From contig NZ_BLIG01000058.1 in NCBI RefSeq assembly GCF_009811415.1, forward strand, positions 1-64,000: 64,000 bases of DNA. Direction: 5' to 3'. Position numbers and translations under genes: made by a program. Positions 1-8,147 of this stretch are shown one piece after another. This DNA comes from Alteromonas sp. KUL106 (lineage in GTDB: Bacteria > Pseudomonadota > Gammaproteobacteria > Enterobacterales > Alteromonadaceae). Position 1 is the stretch's first letter. The number at the start of each line of letters is the position of its first letter. The notes below the pieces were generated by a model. It was not told the origin of the DNA. It did not search any database and worked only from the letters and a program-made list of their open reading frames with translations.

Positions 1-145
1 CTGCGTATCTTAATGATATTTTCAGAACTGTAAAGCGAAAAATTAAAAAACTTGGTTAAGTGCTGAGAATTCAATCAAATACGCAGCTTAAATCGTATAA
101 AAAAAGATTTTGTATTCACCTGACACCATTTTCATCTGAAACTAC

Positions 146-174
146 TTGAAAATGGGAACTAAAACCCATACAAC
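146..174 (+). promoter_or_regulatory. Possible sigma-70 promoter of yccA
   Basis: TTGAAA at 146-151 and TACAAC at 169-174 are separated by 17 bases, about 60 bases upstream of the yccA start. The -10 match is only moderate, so this is a guess from consensus. The rest of 1-232 is AT-rich and holds no gene that I can see. Confidence 0.3.
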
Positions 175-232
175 ATACACTAATTAATTGTGTACCATTT
201 TGGTCATATCATAAGTCCTGTTGGAGGAAACA

Positions 233-898
233 ATGGATCAACGTTCGATGTATTCAAGTGCATCTCAACCATCGGTATTGCAGACGAACAAGGTTCTACG
301 CAACACCTATATGCTGCTTGCGATGACACTAGCGTTTAGTGCGGTTTGTGCTGGTATAGCAATGGCGGTAGGCATTTCTCCTATGATGTCTCTTGTTATG
401 ACTATCGGCGCTTTTATTACTTTATTTGTTGTCCAGAAAAAAGCGGATTCAGCATCTGGTATCTACTGGGTGTTTGCATTCACAGGTTTAATGGGTGCAT
501 CACTGGGTTATACGCTTAATTTCTATTTAGGTGTAGCAGGGCCAGGGCTAATCATGGAAGCCCTAGGTGCAACAGCCCTTGTGTTCTTCGCGCTTTCTGG
601 TTATGCGCTTACCACTAAGAAAGACTTCTCGTTCATGGGTGGCTTCTTGGTAGTTGGTTTGGTTGTTGTGCTTGTTGCGGCAATTGCGAACATCTTCTTC
701 GCGGTTCCAGCGGTAAGCCTAGCAATCAGTGCAGCGATTGTGTTCATCATGTCAGGTTTTATCCTGTTTGATACAAGCCGTATCATCCACGGTGGTGAAA
801 CAAACTACATTCGCGCGACTGTTTCGCTATACTTGAACATATACAACTTGTTTACGTCTATCCTTCACCTTCTAGGTGCATTTGGCGGCGACGATTAA
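233..898 (+). CDS. yccA: Bax inhibitor-1/YccA family inner-membrane protein
   Basis: Polytopic membrane protein of about 221 residues. It is made almost entirely of hydrophobic segments (about seven), separated by short polar turns, with an acidic end (GGDD), as in the Bax inhibitor-1/YccA family. In E. coli YccA binds and modulates the membrane protease FtsH. The reading frame is open from a TTG at 221, but the ATG at 233 follows GGAGG at 223-228 with good spacing, so 233 is preferred. An intrinsic terminator follows directly. The tus genes come next; E. coli also keeps yccA beside tusE. Family assignment is firm; the FtsH role is inferred from E. coli. Confidence 0.93.
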   Translation: MDQRSMYSSASQPSVLQTNKVLRNTYMLLAMTLAFSAVCAGIAMAVGISPMMSLVMTIGAFITLFVVQKKADSASGIYWVFAFTGLMGASLGYTLNFYLGVAGPGLIMEALGATALVFFALSGYALTTKKDFSFMGGFLVVGLVVVLVAAIANIFFAVPAVSLAISAAIVFIMSGFILFDTSRIIHGGETNYIRATVSLYLNIYNLFTSILHLLGAFGGDD

Positions 899-923
899 TA
901 CACCGTTAAAGGTTGAAAAGATA

Positions 924-948
924 AACACCCCTTAACCGGGGTGTTTTT
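924..948 (+). terminator. Intrinsic terminator after yccA
   Basis: An 8-bp perfect stem (AACACCCC / GGGGTGTT), a 6-base loop and a T-run. It ends only 6 bases before the tusD start codon, so tusDCBE must be reached by read-through or by another start. Confidence 0.8.
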
Positions 949-954
949 ATTTAT

Positions 955-1344
955 ATGGCAGAATATTCAATACTTATCACATCCTCACCGTTTGACGGCG
1001 ATGCAGCACTGCGGGCCCTTGGCTTTATACAAGGTGTTATCGATAATGGTGATGTCGTTAATAACGTCTTCTTTTATAGTGAAGGGGTTCACCACACCAA
1101 CAGCTTAATGCTTAATACCGGTGATGAACTGTTTGTACTTGATGACTGGAAAGCACTTGCTGACGCGCACAACATCAAGCTTTTAGTGTGTATCACCGCC
1201 GCTGTCAAACGAGGCATCGTGAGTGAACTAGAAGCAAAAGAGAACGGCATCGCATACGCCAATTTAGCTGCCCCCTTTGAGCAAGCTGGCTTAGGCGAGT
1301 TTTTCTCCGCGCTACACGCGTGTAACAGGCTGGTGCAATTCTAA
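955..1344 (+). CDS. tusD: Sulfurtransferase TusD
   Basis: DsrE-like subunit of the TusBCD complex, which relays persulfide sulfur from TusA to TusE for the 2-thio group of mnm5s2U34 in tRNA. It has 129 residues, the usual length. The Cys in the LLVCITAAV segment (about residue 82) matches the position of the active cysteine in E. coli TusD (Cys78). The ATG at 955 aligns with the family N-terminus. There is no normal ribosome-binding site: the only G-rich upstream bases are the 3' arm of the yccA terminator, about 12 bases away. The stop overlaps the tusC start by one base. Confidence 0.92.
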   Translation: MAEYSILITSSPFDGDAALRALGFIQGVIDNGDVVNNVFFYSEGVHHTNSLMLNTGDELFVLDDWKALADAHNIKLLVCITAAVKRGIVSELEAKENGIAYANLAAPFEQAGLGEFFSALHACNRLVQF

Positions 1345-1712
1345 TGGCAAATTTACTGATTAGATTTACTCAAAGCCCTTTTTCCAATGCCAGAAGCCAA
1401 GACGGTTTAGATTTTGCGCTCGCGGCAACCAACTATGGGCACGACGTAAAAGTGCTCTTTGAGAACCAAGGCGTGCTTCAGCTTGTTAAAGCAGCATCTA
1501 CTAAAGGACTGAAGAACCATACGAAACGTTTAGCCAGTATGCCTTTTTTCGATATTGAAGAATGCTATGTGTGTGCAACGAGTGCTGATACCTTCAACAT
1601 TCAGCGAGTGCTCGCCAATACAAAGCTAGTAGAAGAGCTTGAGTGTCATTGGCTAACGCCTTCTGAGAAGATAGCCCTCATTCATAGTGTTGACCATGTG
1701 GTGACTTTCTAA
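1344..1712 (+). CDS. tusC: Sulfurtransferase TusC
   Basis: Second DsrE/F-like subunit (122 residues) of the TusBCD heterohexamer in tRNA 2-thiouridine synthesis. The order tusD-tusC-tusB is the standard one. The start overlaps the tusD stop by one base (taATG) and the end overlaps tusB in the same way, so translation is probably coupled. TusC has a structural role in the complex rather than carrying the transferred persulfide. Assigned by family resemblance and context. Confidence 0.9.
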   Translation: MANLLIRFTQSPFSNARSQDGLDFALAATNYGHDVKVLFENQGVLQLVKAASTKGLKNHTKRLASMPFFDIEECYVCATSADTFNIQRVLANTKLVEELECHWLTPSEKIALIHSVDHVVTF

Positions 1713-2023
1713 TGCTTATTACCATTTTAACATCGACGCTGAGCACAGCGGATAAGCAGTTGCTAACCGCTGCCTTTGAGCAATCAAACGCGGTTGTAAG
1801 TGTCGCTTGCCTTGGTGACGGTGTTTACGCACCTGGAGTGGACGCCGTGTTTTTTGAATCGCTGACAACGTTTATGAACAACAATCCGCAGCTCAACGTG
1901 TTTTTTCTCTCTAGTGATGCTGTTTCAAGGGGTGTAAACCTGCCAGCACAGATAACCCCGATTTCCAATAAAGAACTTGCTGCTTTGTCAGCACGAAATA
2001 CTCAATGGGTCACGCTCTCATGA
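1712..2023 (+). CDS. tusB: Sulfurtransferase TusB (DsrH family)
   Basis: Small DsrH-like subunit (103 residues) of TusBCD. Sequence conservation is weak in this family, so the call rests on its place between tusC and tusE, its length, and the one-base overlap with tusC. Its stop TGA (2021-2023) overlaps the preferred tusE start in an ATGA junction. Confidence 0.85.
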   Translation: MLITILTSTLSTADKQLLTAAFEQSNAVVSVACLGDGVYAPGVDAVFFESLTTFMNNNPQLNVFFLSSDAVSRGVNLPAQITPISNKELAALSARNTQWVTLS

Positions 2024-2367
2024 CACAAGAAACCTACAGCTTTCATTATAAGGGACAAGAAATCCCTACAGACAAAGCGGGCTATTTACTCGACTACACC
2101 CTTTGGGAAGAAGGTATGGTTGAGTTGCTGGCGCAAGAAGAAAATATAGAACTTACCGAGGCCCATTGGGAAGTCGTGCGATTTGTGCGCGCATTTTACG
2201 AAGAATATGAAACCAGCCCTGCTATTCGCGCCCTCGTAAAAGCCATGGCTAACAAATTTGGACCCGAAAAAGGCAATAGTCGCTATCTGCAGAGGTTGTT
2301 CAAAAAAGGCCCAGCTAAGCAAGCCACAAAATTGGCCGGGCTACCCAAACCAGCCAAGTGTTTATAA
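2020..2367 (+). CDS. tusE: Sulfur carrier TusE (DsrC-like)
   Basis: Takes persulfide from TusBCD and hands it to MnmA for 2-thiolation of U34 in tRNA. About 115 residues. The C-terminal arm ends PAKCL with a single penultimate cysteine. This is typical of TusE; the dissimilatory DsrC proteins carry two cysteines in this arm. An in-frame ATG exists at 2005, but the ATG at 2020 forms the ATGA overlap with the tusB stop and gives the usual family N-terminus. Confidence 0.92.
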   Translation: MTQETYSFHYKGQEIPTDKAGYLLDYTLWEEGMVELLAQEENIELTEAHWEVVRFVRAFYEEYETSPAIRALVKAMANKFGPEKGNSRYLQRLFKKGPAKQATKLAGLPKPAKCL

Positions 2368-2418
2368 ACCTGCCTGATGTCTATAAAGCAGTATTGGTAA
2401 CCTTTGATCCCCATTGAA

Positions 2419-2450
2419 TAAAAGTGCTAGTCATTGACGCTAGCCTTTTA
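2419..2450 (+). terminator. Intrinsic terminator after tusE
   Basis: Arms AAAGTGCTAG and CTAGCCTTTT pair with one mismatch around a loop of about 9 bases, followed by an AT-rich tract. It ends the yccA-tus region; a repeat element starts 67 bases further on. Confidence 0.55.
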
Positions 2451-2516
2451 TTTTTACCAACAAGCCAACATTCCCCCTCTGCGTCATTTCCTTATTTATC
2501 GCCCATAACCGAGCTT

Positions 2517-2782
2517 ATACCAGTCCACATAGATAATTGTCCACTCAGAAGGCGCTGGCAAGTTTCCTAGCGAAGCGTGGGAATGCAGGAATGGCTGTTC
2601 CCTTTCAAATTCCCAGAATGAAGCTAGGAAGCTTGCCAGACCTTCCCGTAGGGCGAGTTTAAAATGTCCGTACTCTTTGTTGTGTCACCTTGATGTAGAA
2701 CCACTATACCTACGGTAACACGCCGCGATTACGGAACATTTTCACTCTCGCTGAGTGGGTAATTATCTATGCGGACTGGTAT
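2517..2782. repeat. Complete MITE-like element, copy 1 (266 bp)
   Basis: A non-coding element bounded by 32-bp terminal inverted repeats (2517-2548 and 2751-2782, 29 of 32 matching; outer end ATACCAGTCC). Inside are two hairpin modules. Module M (2555-2639) has 17-bp arms CTGGCAAGTTTCCTAGC and GCTAGGAAGCTTGCCAG (16/17 complementary). Module B (about 2661-2742) has arms AAAATGTCCGTA and TTACGGAACATTTT, with a nested GTGTCACC/GGTAACAC pair. No reading frame of note. Partial copies lie at 17868, 38521 and 57749. The architecture suggests a non-autonomous transposable element; no target duplication is evident. Confidence 0.8.
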
Positions 2783-2899
2783 TTGCAGTATTCCTATTAC
2801 ATTAGCGTTTATTGAGTGTTTTAAGCACATTTTTCACATCTGCTTGAGCGAAACGTCATAACCGTGAATGTTTTACATAAATGGATAATAGGAGGCTGT

Positions 2900-3337
2900 A
2901 TGACAGTTCAAAGACACTACGTAATTGTGGCAAACCACGACAACGCCATTGCTTATACCTATACCAATCATGGAACTGCGCTTGTTGAAGTAAAAAAATG
3001 GCACAATGAATTCAGTGATGCCAGTGACCAAGATATCTATACGGACAGGCCAGGCCGACAGTCTGCGCCCGCCTCTCAAATACCGGGCGTCGACAGCATG
3101 AATCGCAAAGATGCAGCAGAGTTAGAAGACGAACGCTTCGCTGGCGACATTGCTGATTGGTTGGACGGAGAGCGAAAGAAAGGCGCGTTAGGGTCAATCG
3201 ATATCATTAGCGGTCCAGGCTTTTTAGGTAAACTTAGAAACGGCATGACTTCAGAGTGTGCTGATGTGGTAGATAAAGAAGTAACGAAAAACGTCCTTGG
3301 TGCCGATGAAGAGACCTTGCTGTCTTACCTTAAGTAG
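2900..3337 (+). CDS. Host attachment family protein
   Basis: A soluble protein of about 145 residues. The opening YVIVANHDNAIAY strand, the RPGRQ segment near residue 55 and the later DVVDKEVTKNV helix resemble the 'protein required for attachment to host cells' family (PF10116-like), first named in Agrobacterium. Its biochemical role is unknown. The frame is open from 2864, but the ATG at 2900 follows GGAGG at 2891-2895 and is preferred. It stands alone, with its own terminator and the 266-bp repeat upstream. The family call is from memory and fairly secure; the function should not be taken literally in a free-living marine bacterium. Confidence 0.75.
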   Translation: MTVQRHYVIVANHDNAIAYTYTNHGTALVEVKKWHNEFSDASDQDIYTDRPGRQSAPASQIPGVDSMNRKDAAELEDERFAGDIADWLDGERKKGALGSIDIISGPGFLGKLRNGMTSECADVVDKEVTKNVLGADEETLLSYLK

Positions 3338-3370
3338 ATCATTGGTATTTTACGCTATACAAGTCATCGA

Positions 3371-3406
3371 TGGCGGCATGTGTTTTTTCTGGTGCCGCCA
3401 GTTTTT
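3371..3406 (+). terminator. Intrinsic terminator after the host-attachment-family gene
   Basis: Perfect 8-bp stem TGGCGGCA / TGCCGCCA with a 14-base T-rich loop, followed by GTTTTT. Confidence 0.75.
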
Positions 3407-3460
3407 CTTAGCTCACTTATGAATGTCTACACAGCTATCTCAGACAGACATTTGTCTCTT

Positions 3461-4165
3461 TTATTCAGCCTTTAGCAATACTGGCTCCCCTATTACCTCA
3501 GCGTTTTTAAATGTCTTTACCTGCGTCACTTCAAGATCTGTATAAAGACGGGGATGATTTAGCATAAATTCAACGTCATTATTTAGTCTCCCTTGAGTAT
3601 CAGCAGCTAACCATGCTTTGACTGCATGTGCGTTATGCGGAAGAAAGCAAGGAATAGATTTTTCATGAAACTGGCTAAAACCTTCAATTGGCGGGCGTGT
3701 TACTACGGCACAAGTAAACAGTCCATTACTAAATCTCCGGTATACGGCCCCTATAAGTAATGCCCCGCTGGTGGGCTTCATTAAATAATGCGCTTTTCCT
3801 TTTCCACGCGGGTTTGACTCCCCTACTGCTGTTGCAACAACCACCGCCCGTCGCTCTCGAATAAACTTCCCCCAATAAGGGCTATCTAAATTGCGAGCAT
3901 TAAACGTTGTTCTATCGCCCACTTGCAATGTTTCGCCATCGGGCTTGGCATCAAACCACCATGTGGCATCAACGGTTCTATCACCAGACACAATTAAATT
4001 AGTGATTTGTCGTTCAGGCGATTTACCAAAGGCAGGGTAAAAGTTAATAATTTTCGTTGTGGAAGACTCATTAACAAAAAACGGGATAGTTTGCGTAAGC
4101 CCTACTTCTTCAAGAAGTGCTATAACGTGAGGTGAGTCAGTAATACGTTGTATAAAACCGCACAT
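3461..4165 (-). CDS. yedK: SOS response-associated peptidase (SRAP/HMCES family)
   Basis: SRAP proteins form a thiazolidine cross-link between Cys2 and abasic sites in single-stranded DNA, protecting forks. The sequence opens MCGF, giving Cys2 after Met removal. The other expected catalytic residues are present: Asn89 in the NAR motif, Glu116, and His167 in HEKSIPCFLP. The common GFYEW motif around the glutamate is replaced by AVGES and MPV by IPC, so this is a diverged member; 234 residues is normal length. No LexA box is evident in the short region upstream. It is probably separate from serS, which has its own terminator at 4229-4259. Confidence 0.88.
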   Translation of the reverse strand: MCGFIQRITDSPHVIALLEEVGLTQTIPFFVNESSTTKIINFYPAFGKSPERQITNLIVSGDRTVDATWWFDAKPDGETLQVGDRTTFNARNLDSPYWGKFIRERRAVVVATAVGESNPRGKGKAHYLMKPTSGALLIGAVYRRFSNGLFTCAVVTRPPIEGFSQFHEKSIPCFLPHNAHAVKAWLAADTQGRLNNDVEFMLNHPRLYTDLEVTQVKTFKNAEVIGEPVLLKAE

Positions 4166-4228
4166 ATTGTAAAGCCAATCAACACTGAAATTTGCTTTAA
4201 AATACAGAAACTCGTGTGGGAATAACAG

Positions 4229-4259
4229 GAAAAAGCGCTGCCACTAGGTGTGTCAGCGC
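4229..4259 (-). terminator. Intrinsic terminator of serS
   Basis: Read on the minus strand: GCGCTGACAC, a short loop, then GTGGCAGCGC (one mismatch in 10 pairs), followed by TTTTT. It lies 12 bases beyond the serS stop codon. Confidence 0.8.
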
Positions 4260-4270
4260 AAATCAGCCCG

Positions 4271-5572
4271 TTAGGCGCTAGTTGCCTTTATCACTTCCTG
4301 ACCAGCCATATAAGGCACAAGCACTTTTGGAATAGTAACGCTTCCGTCTGCTTGCTGGTTATTCTCTAAAATAGCAACAAGGGTGCGCCCTACCGCTAAA
4401 CCAGAGCCGTTAAGTGTATGAAGCAGTTCAGGCTTGTTGGTTTCTGGGTTGCGGAATCTAGCCTGCATACGTCGTGCTTGGAAATCCAGCATATTAGAGC
4501 ATGATGAAATTTCACGATAAGTATTTTGCGCAGGTAGCCACACTTCTAAATCATAAGTTTTACACGCGCCAAAGCCCATATCGCCAGTACAAAGTAAAAC
4601 TTTACGGTACGGTAACTCTAGCTTCTGCAGAATAACTTCGGCGTGACCAGTAAGTGCTTCAAGGGCGTCAAAGCTATCTTCTGGTTTTACAAGCTGTACT
4701 AGTTCGACCTTGTCGAACTGATGCTGACGAATAAGACCTCGAGTATCACGACCATAAGACCCAGCCTCTGAACGGAAGCAAGGCGTGTGAGCGGTCATTT
4801 TTACCGGTAGGGTTTTCGCATCTAAAATCTCATCTCGAGCGATATTGGTTAGTGGCACTTCCGCTGTCGGGATAAGGCTCAATCCCTGACCTTCTTCGGT
4901 GGCAGGCTGAGTGTGGAAAAGGTCCTCACCAAACTTTGGCAACTGACCCGTACCATACAGGCTGTCGGCATTGACCAAATAAGGCACATACATTTCTTCA
5001 TAGCCGTGTTCTTGGGTATGGGTATCAAGCATAAACTGAGCAATTGCACGGTTTAGGCGGGCAATATCGCCGCGCATAACGACGAAGCGGCTGCCTGTTA
5101 GTTTGCTAGCTGTGGCGAAATCAAGGCCATTGTTTAAACCTTCAGCAATATCGACGTGATCTTTAACTTCAAAGTCAAATGTACGTGGTTCGCCCCAACG
5201 CGAAATTTCCACGTTGTCGTCTTCATTTTTACCTTCTGGTACAGACTCATGCGGCAAGTTGGGAATGCCTTGTGTAAGGGTATTTATTTCTTCTAACAGT
5301 TCGCTAAGTTCCGCTTTAGCGGCGTCAAGCTCGTCACCCAATTTACCCACTTCAGCCAATAGCGGTGCAATATCTTCGCCCTGTGCTTTTGCTTTACCAA
5401 TGGATTTACTTCGTACGTTACGCTCGTTTTGCAGATCCTGTGTTCTGGACTGAAGTGTTTTTCTTTTTTCTTCAAGCGAACTGAAAGCTGCTACATCGAG
5501 GTCAAAACCACGGGCAGCTAATCGCTTAGCTGTTTGTTCTATATCGCTTCGCAAACACTTTGGATCTAACAT
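4271..5572 (-). CDS. serS: Seryl-tRNA synthetase
   Basis: Class II synthetase charging tRNA-Ser (and tRNA-Sec where present), 433 residues against about 430 in E. coli. The N-terminal 110 residues form the coiled-coil tRNA-binding arm, rich in Lys/Glu and heptads. Class II motif 2 is visible as FRSEAGSYGRDTRGLIRQHQF and motif 3 as GLAVGRTLVAILEN near the C-terminus. Start MLDPKCLRSD matches the family. crcB lies 10 bases upstream on the same strand, so the two are probably cotranscribed, with rarA, lolA and ftsK further up. Confidence 0.98.
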   Translation of the reverse strand: MLDPKCLRSDIEQTAKRLAARGFDLDVAAFSSLEEKRKTLQSRTQDLQNERNVRSKSIGKAKAQGEDIAPLLAEVGKLGDELDAAKAELSELLEEINTLTQGIPNLPHESVPEGKNEDDNVEISRWGEPRTFDFEVKDHVDIAEGLNNGLDFATASKLTGSRFVVMRGDIARLNRAIAQFMLDTHTQEHGYEEMYVPYLVNADSLYGTGQLPKFGEDLFHTQPATEEGQGLSLIPTAEVPLTNIARDEILDAKTLPVKMTAHTPCFRSEAGSYGRDTRGLIRQHQFDKVELVQLVKPEDSFDALEALTGHAEVILQKLELPYRKVLLCTGDMGFGACKTYDLEVWLPAQNTYREISSCSNMLDFQARRMQARFRNPETNKPELLHTLNGSGLAVGRTLVAILENNQQADGSVTIPKVLVPYMAGQEVIKATSA

Positions 5573-5582
5573 GTGTTTCTAA

Positions 5583-5966
5583 TTATCCTTTCATTAATTG
5601 AATGGCTAGCCAGCCTGCTACTAGACAAGCGCCAACGTTAAGAAATACGTTCGCTGCGGCTTTAAGCCACAACCCGTTCTCTAATAAAGTTAAGGTTTCA
5701 ACGGAAAATGTTGAGAATGTAGTAAAGGCACCTAAAAGCCCTACACCGATGAGCGCTCGGTATGGAGAGTCGCTTAAATCGTGTCTTTCGATAAGCCCGT
5801 ACAACAACGCGAGTGCGAAAGACCCGACTACATTCACCGTTAGTGTACCAAACGGCATGTGTTTTCCAAATAAGGAATCAACACTTGTTGTAACAAAATA
5901 GCGTAAACAGGCGCCAGTCGCCCCGCCAGCGGCAATAAAACAATACAAAGCTAACCCTTGAGGCAC
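5583..5966 (-). CDS. crcB: Fluoride-specific ion channel CrcB/Fluc
   Basis: A small four-helix membrane protein (127 residues) that works as a dual-topology dimer exporting fluoride. Characteristic segments are GGATGACLRY near the N-terminus, the NVVGSF motif with its conserved Asn (about residue 45), and GLLGAFTTFSTFS with the phenylalanine and threonine residues lining the pore. It lies between rarA and serS, a common gammaproteobacterial order. I looked for a fluoride riboswitch in the 76 bases upstream and saw none. Confidence 0.95.
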   Translation of the reverse strand: MPQGLALYCFIAAGGATGACLRYFVTTSVDSLFGKHMPFGTLTVNVVGSFALALLYGLIERHDLSDSPYRALIGVGLLGAFTTFSTFSVETLTLLENGLWLKAAANVFLNVGACLVAGWLAIQLMKG

Positions 5967-6042
5967 GAAAAACTCCCTAGCGCGTTCTTTTTTATAGACT
6001 AATCTACTTTATTCGATTCAGGTGCGGTGCACGATTGCAACT

Positions 6043-7350
6043 TTACCTTTTATTATTGCTTCTCGCATTAAGTGAATCGAGAAATTCGCGCTTGGCTTTT
6101 AGTGCTTTTTCTAAACCACGCTCGTTAGGGTTGTACAAGCGGGTGCCTGTAAGGCTGTCTGGAAAGTAAGATTCTCCTGCGGCAAACGCATTTGGCTCGT
6201 TGTGCGCATAGCGATAGCCATCACCATGGCCTAACTCTTTCATAAGAGACGTAGGGGCATTGCGTAAATGCATAGGAACCGGTGCATCAGAGGTTTTTCG
6301 CGCCAGAGCTTTTGCTTCATTAAATGCCATGTACACCGCGTTGCTTTTTGCTGCTAATGAACAGTATACCGCCGCTTTTGCAATAGCCCGCTCGCCTTCA
6401 GCAGGACCGACACGATGAAACGTATCCCAGGCGTTAATACAAAGCTGCATCGCTCTTGGGTCAGCGTTACCAATATCTTCAGATGCAATGGCCAGTAGTC
6501 GCCTTCCCACATAGAGCGCATCACCGCCGCCATCGAGAATTCTTGCATACCAATACAGGGCAGCATCTGGATCTGACCCTCTCACCGATTTGTGAAATGC
6601 TGAAATCAAATCGTAAAAGGTGTCGCCTTTATTGTCATAGCTGGCAACTTTCTCGCCTACTGCATGCTCCACATCGTTAACGGTTATCTCATTTGCGCTT
6701 GTAAAGTCAGCGGCAAGCTCTAAATAGGTAAGAAGGCGGCGTGCATCACCGCCACTCAAATCGATAAGTGCATTTCTCGCGGTTTCTTCAATACCTAGTG
6801 CCCTTTTTCCCAGGCCCTTTTCAGAATCGCTTAACGCCCTATCGACTAATTCGGATAATGCGTGCTGTTCCAGTGTCTTTAACACATAAACACGTACCCG
6901 AGATAGAAGTGCTTTGTTTAATTCAAACGAGGGGTTTTCAGTGGTCGCCCCAATGAAGGTCACAACGCCTGATTCAACAAAAGGCAGAAACGCATCTTGC
7001 TGGCTTTTGTTAAACCGGTGTACTTCATCAACAAAAAGCAGCGTGCGCTGGTTATAACGTGCGTTATCTTCAGCCGTATCCATCGCCGCTCTGATGTCTT
7101 TAACCCCAGAGGTAACCGCAGAAATTCGCAATACAGATGCGTTGGTATATTGGGCAATGAGTTCAGCAAGGGTAGTTTTACCGGTACCGGGCGGCCCCCA
7201 CAAAATCATAGAATGGCAGTGACCTGCCTCTAACATTTTACGAAGAGGCTTACCTTCGCCAAGTAAATGTTCCTGACCGCTGTACTGCTCTATGGTAACC
7301 GGGCGCATACGCGCCGCTAACGGCGCGAAGTCTTGATTAACGCTGGTCAT
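6043..7350 (-). CDS. rarA: Replication-associated recombination protein A
   Basis: AAA+ ATPase of the RarA/MgsA/WRNIP1 family, acting at stalled replication forks with SSB and RecA. Walker A is GPPGTGKT (about residues 52-59) and Walker B is LLFVDEVHRF. The arginine-finger and sensor regions follow, then the C-terminal tetramerisation domain with GGGDALYVGRRLLAIASEDIGNAD near the middle. 435 residues, against 447 in E. coli. The start overlaps the end of lolA by 14 bases, so translation is probably coupled. Confidence 0.97.
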   Translation of the reverse strand: MTSVNQDFAPLAARMRPVTIEQYSGQEHLLGEGKPLRKMLEAGHCHSMILWGPPGTGKTTLAELIAQYTNASVLRISAVTSGVKDIRAAMDTAEDNARYNQRTLLFVDEVHRFNKSQQDAFLPFVESGVVTFIGATTENPSFELNKALLSRVRVYVLKTLEQHALSELVDRALSDSEKGLGKRALGIEETARNALIDLSGGDARRLLTYLELAADFTSANEITVNDVEHAVGEKVASYDNKGDTFYDLISAFHKSVRGSDPDAALYWYARILDGGGDALYVGRRLLAIASEDIGNADPRAMQLCINAWDTFHRVGPAEGERAIAKAAVYCSLAAKSNAVYMAFNEAKALARKTSDAPVPMHLRNAPTSLMKELGHGDGYRYAHNEPNAFAAGESYFPDSLTGTRLYNPNERGLEKALKAKREFLDSLNARSNNKR

Positions 7351-8131
7351 CTATGATGAAGCTATCTGGAATTTCAACTGAAAACGTATCGGCAGGAACT
7401 GGAAAACGCGTTTCAATGTTATTAAACACCAACGTGCTAATTTGCTGTTGTGCATCAAGCATGTTGAGCGATGCCAGCGCATTATCTTCGTTAAACGTGA
7501 GTGTAAGCGTTACGATTTGGCCGCCTTCTTCTTTAGGCGTTATTTGAAAGCTTTGTAAAACACTACCGTTGTCGTCGCTGTTTACCGCCGAGACGCTGCT
7601 CATTTGATCTATTGTAAATTTTGACCAAGTTGCTTCATCTGTCGATGTAAGCAAAACGATAGGGTTATCTTTGATCGCATTGTCTTGAGATAATATCGTT
7701 ACTTGCTCTACGAAGGTATCCACATTCCAAACTGCTTCACCATCAGCTATCAATAAGGTTTCATCGGGGAACGTTGTTTCCCACCGCAATTTATTCGGAC
7801 GGGTCATGGTGAGCGTGCCCTGCGCTTCATGTACAACGTTCTGCTGCCCGTCTACCACGGTTTGAGCAAAGCTTGCGCGAAACTGTTTCATCTCGCTTAA
7901 CAGTGCTTGCAGCGCTGAACTCGAAGAGTCATCGGTGTCAGTCGTAACGTTTGGAGATTGACTATTGTTCATCGACGCATTTGTGTCGTCGGCAAGTTCT
8001 TTACCGACAGTGTCTGCATCATAATATGTGCCGAATTCCTTGAGGTTAGAATCCAATTCTAACGTTGCATTCGCTGCGAAACTCATCGTTGCCAACGCAC
8101 TTACAAAATAAACCGAAACTGCTTTATTCAT
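7337..8131 (-). CDS. lolA: Outer-membrane lipoprotein carrier LolA with an acidic N-terminal extension
   Basis: Periplasmic chaperone that takes lipoproteins from LolCDE and delivers them to LolB. A signal peptide ends around AANA (residues 1-22). The LolA core starts near residue 72 (LQALLSEMKQFRASFAQTV) and contains the expected RPNKLRWETTFPDETLL and FVEQ segments. Between them lie about 48 extra residues, rich in Asp, Asn, Ser and Thr, making the protein 264 residues against about 203 in E. coli. The extension has no recognisable fold. ftsK is 16 bases upstream and rarA overlaps its end, matching the conserved ftsK-lolA-rarA order. Confidence 0.94.
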   Translation of the reverse strand: MNKAVSVYFVSALATMSFAANATLELDSNLKEFGTYYDADTVGKELADDTNASMNNSQSPNVTTDTDDSSSSALQALLSEMKQFRASFAQTVVDGQQNVVHEAQGTLTMTRPNKLRWETTFPDETLLIADGEAVWNVDTFVEQVTILSQDNAIKDNPIVLLTSTDEATWSKFTIDQMSSVSAVNSDDNGSVLQSFQITPKEEGGQIVTLTLTFNEDNALASLNMLDAQQQISTLVFNNIETRFPVPADTFSVEIPDSFIIDDQR

Positions 8132-8147
8132 TTATTCAATCCATTCG

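Noticed and set aside
4166..4228. LexA box upstream of yedK
   Set aside because: CTG and ACAG elements exist near 4181-4207 but the spacing is far too long for LexA.
5967..6042. Possible fluoride riboswitch upstream of crcB
   Set aside because: Only 76 bases are available and the conserved riboswitch segments are not visible.
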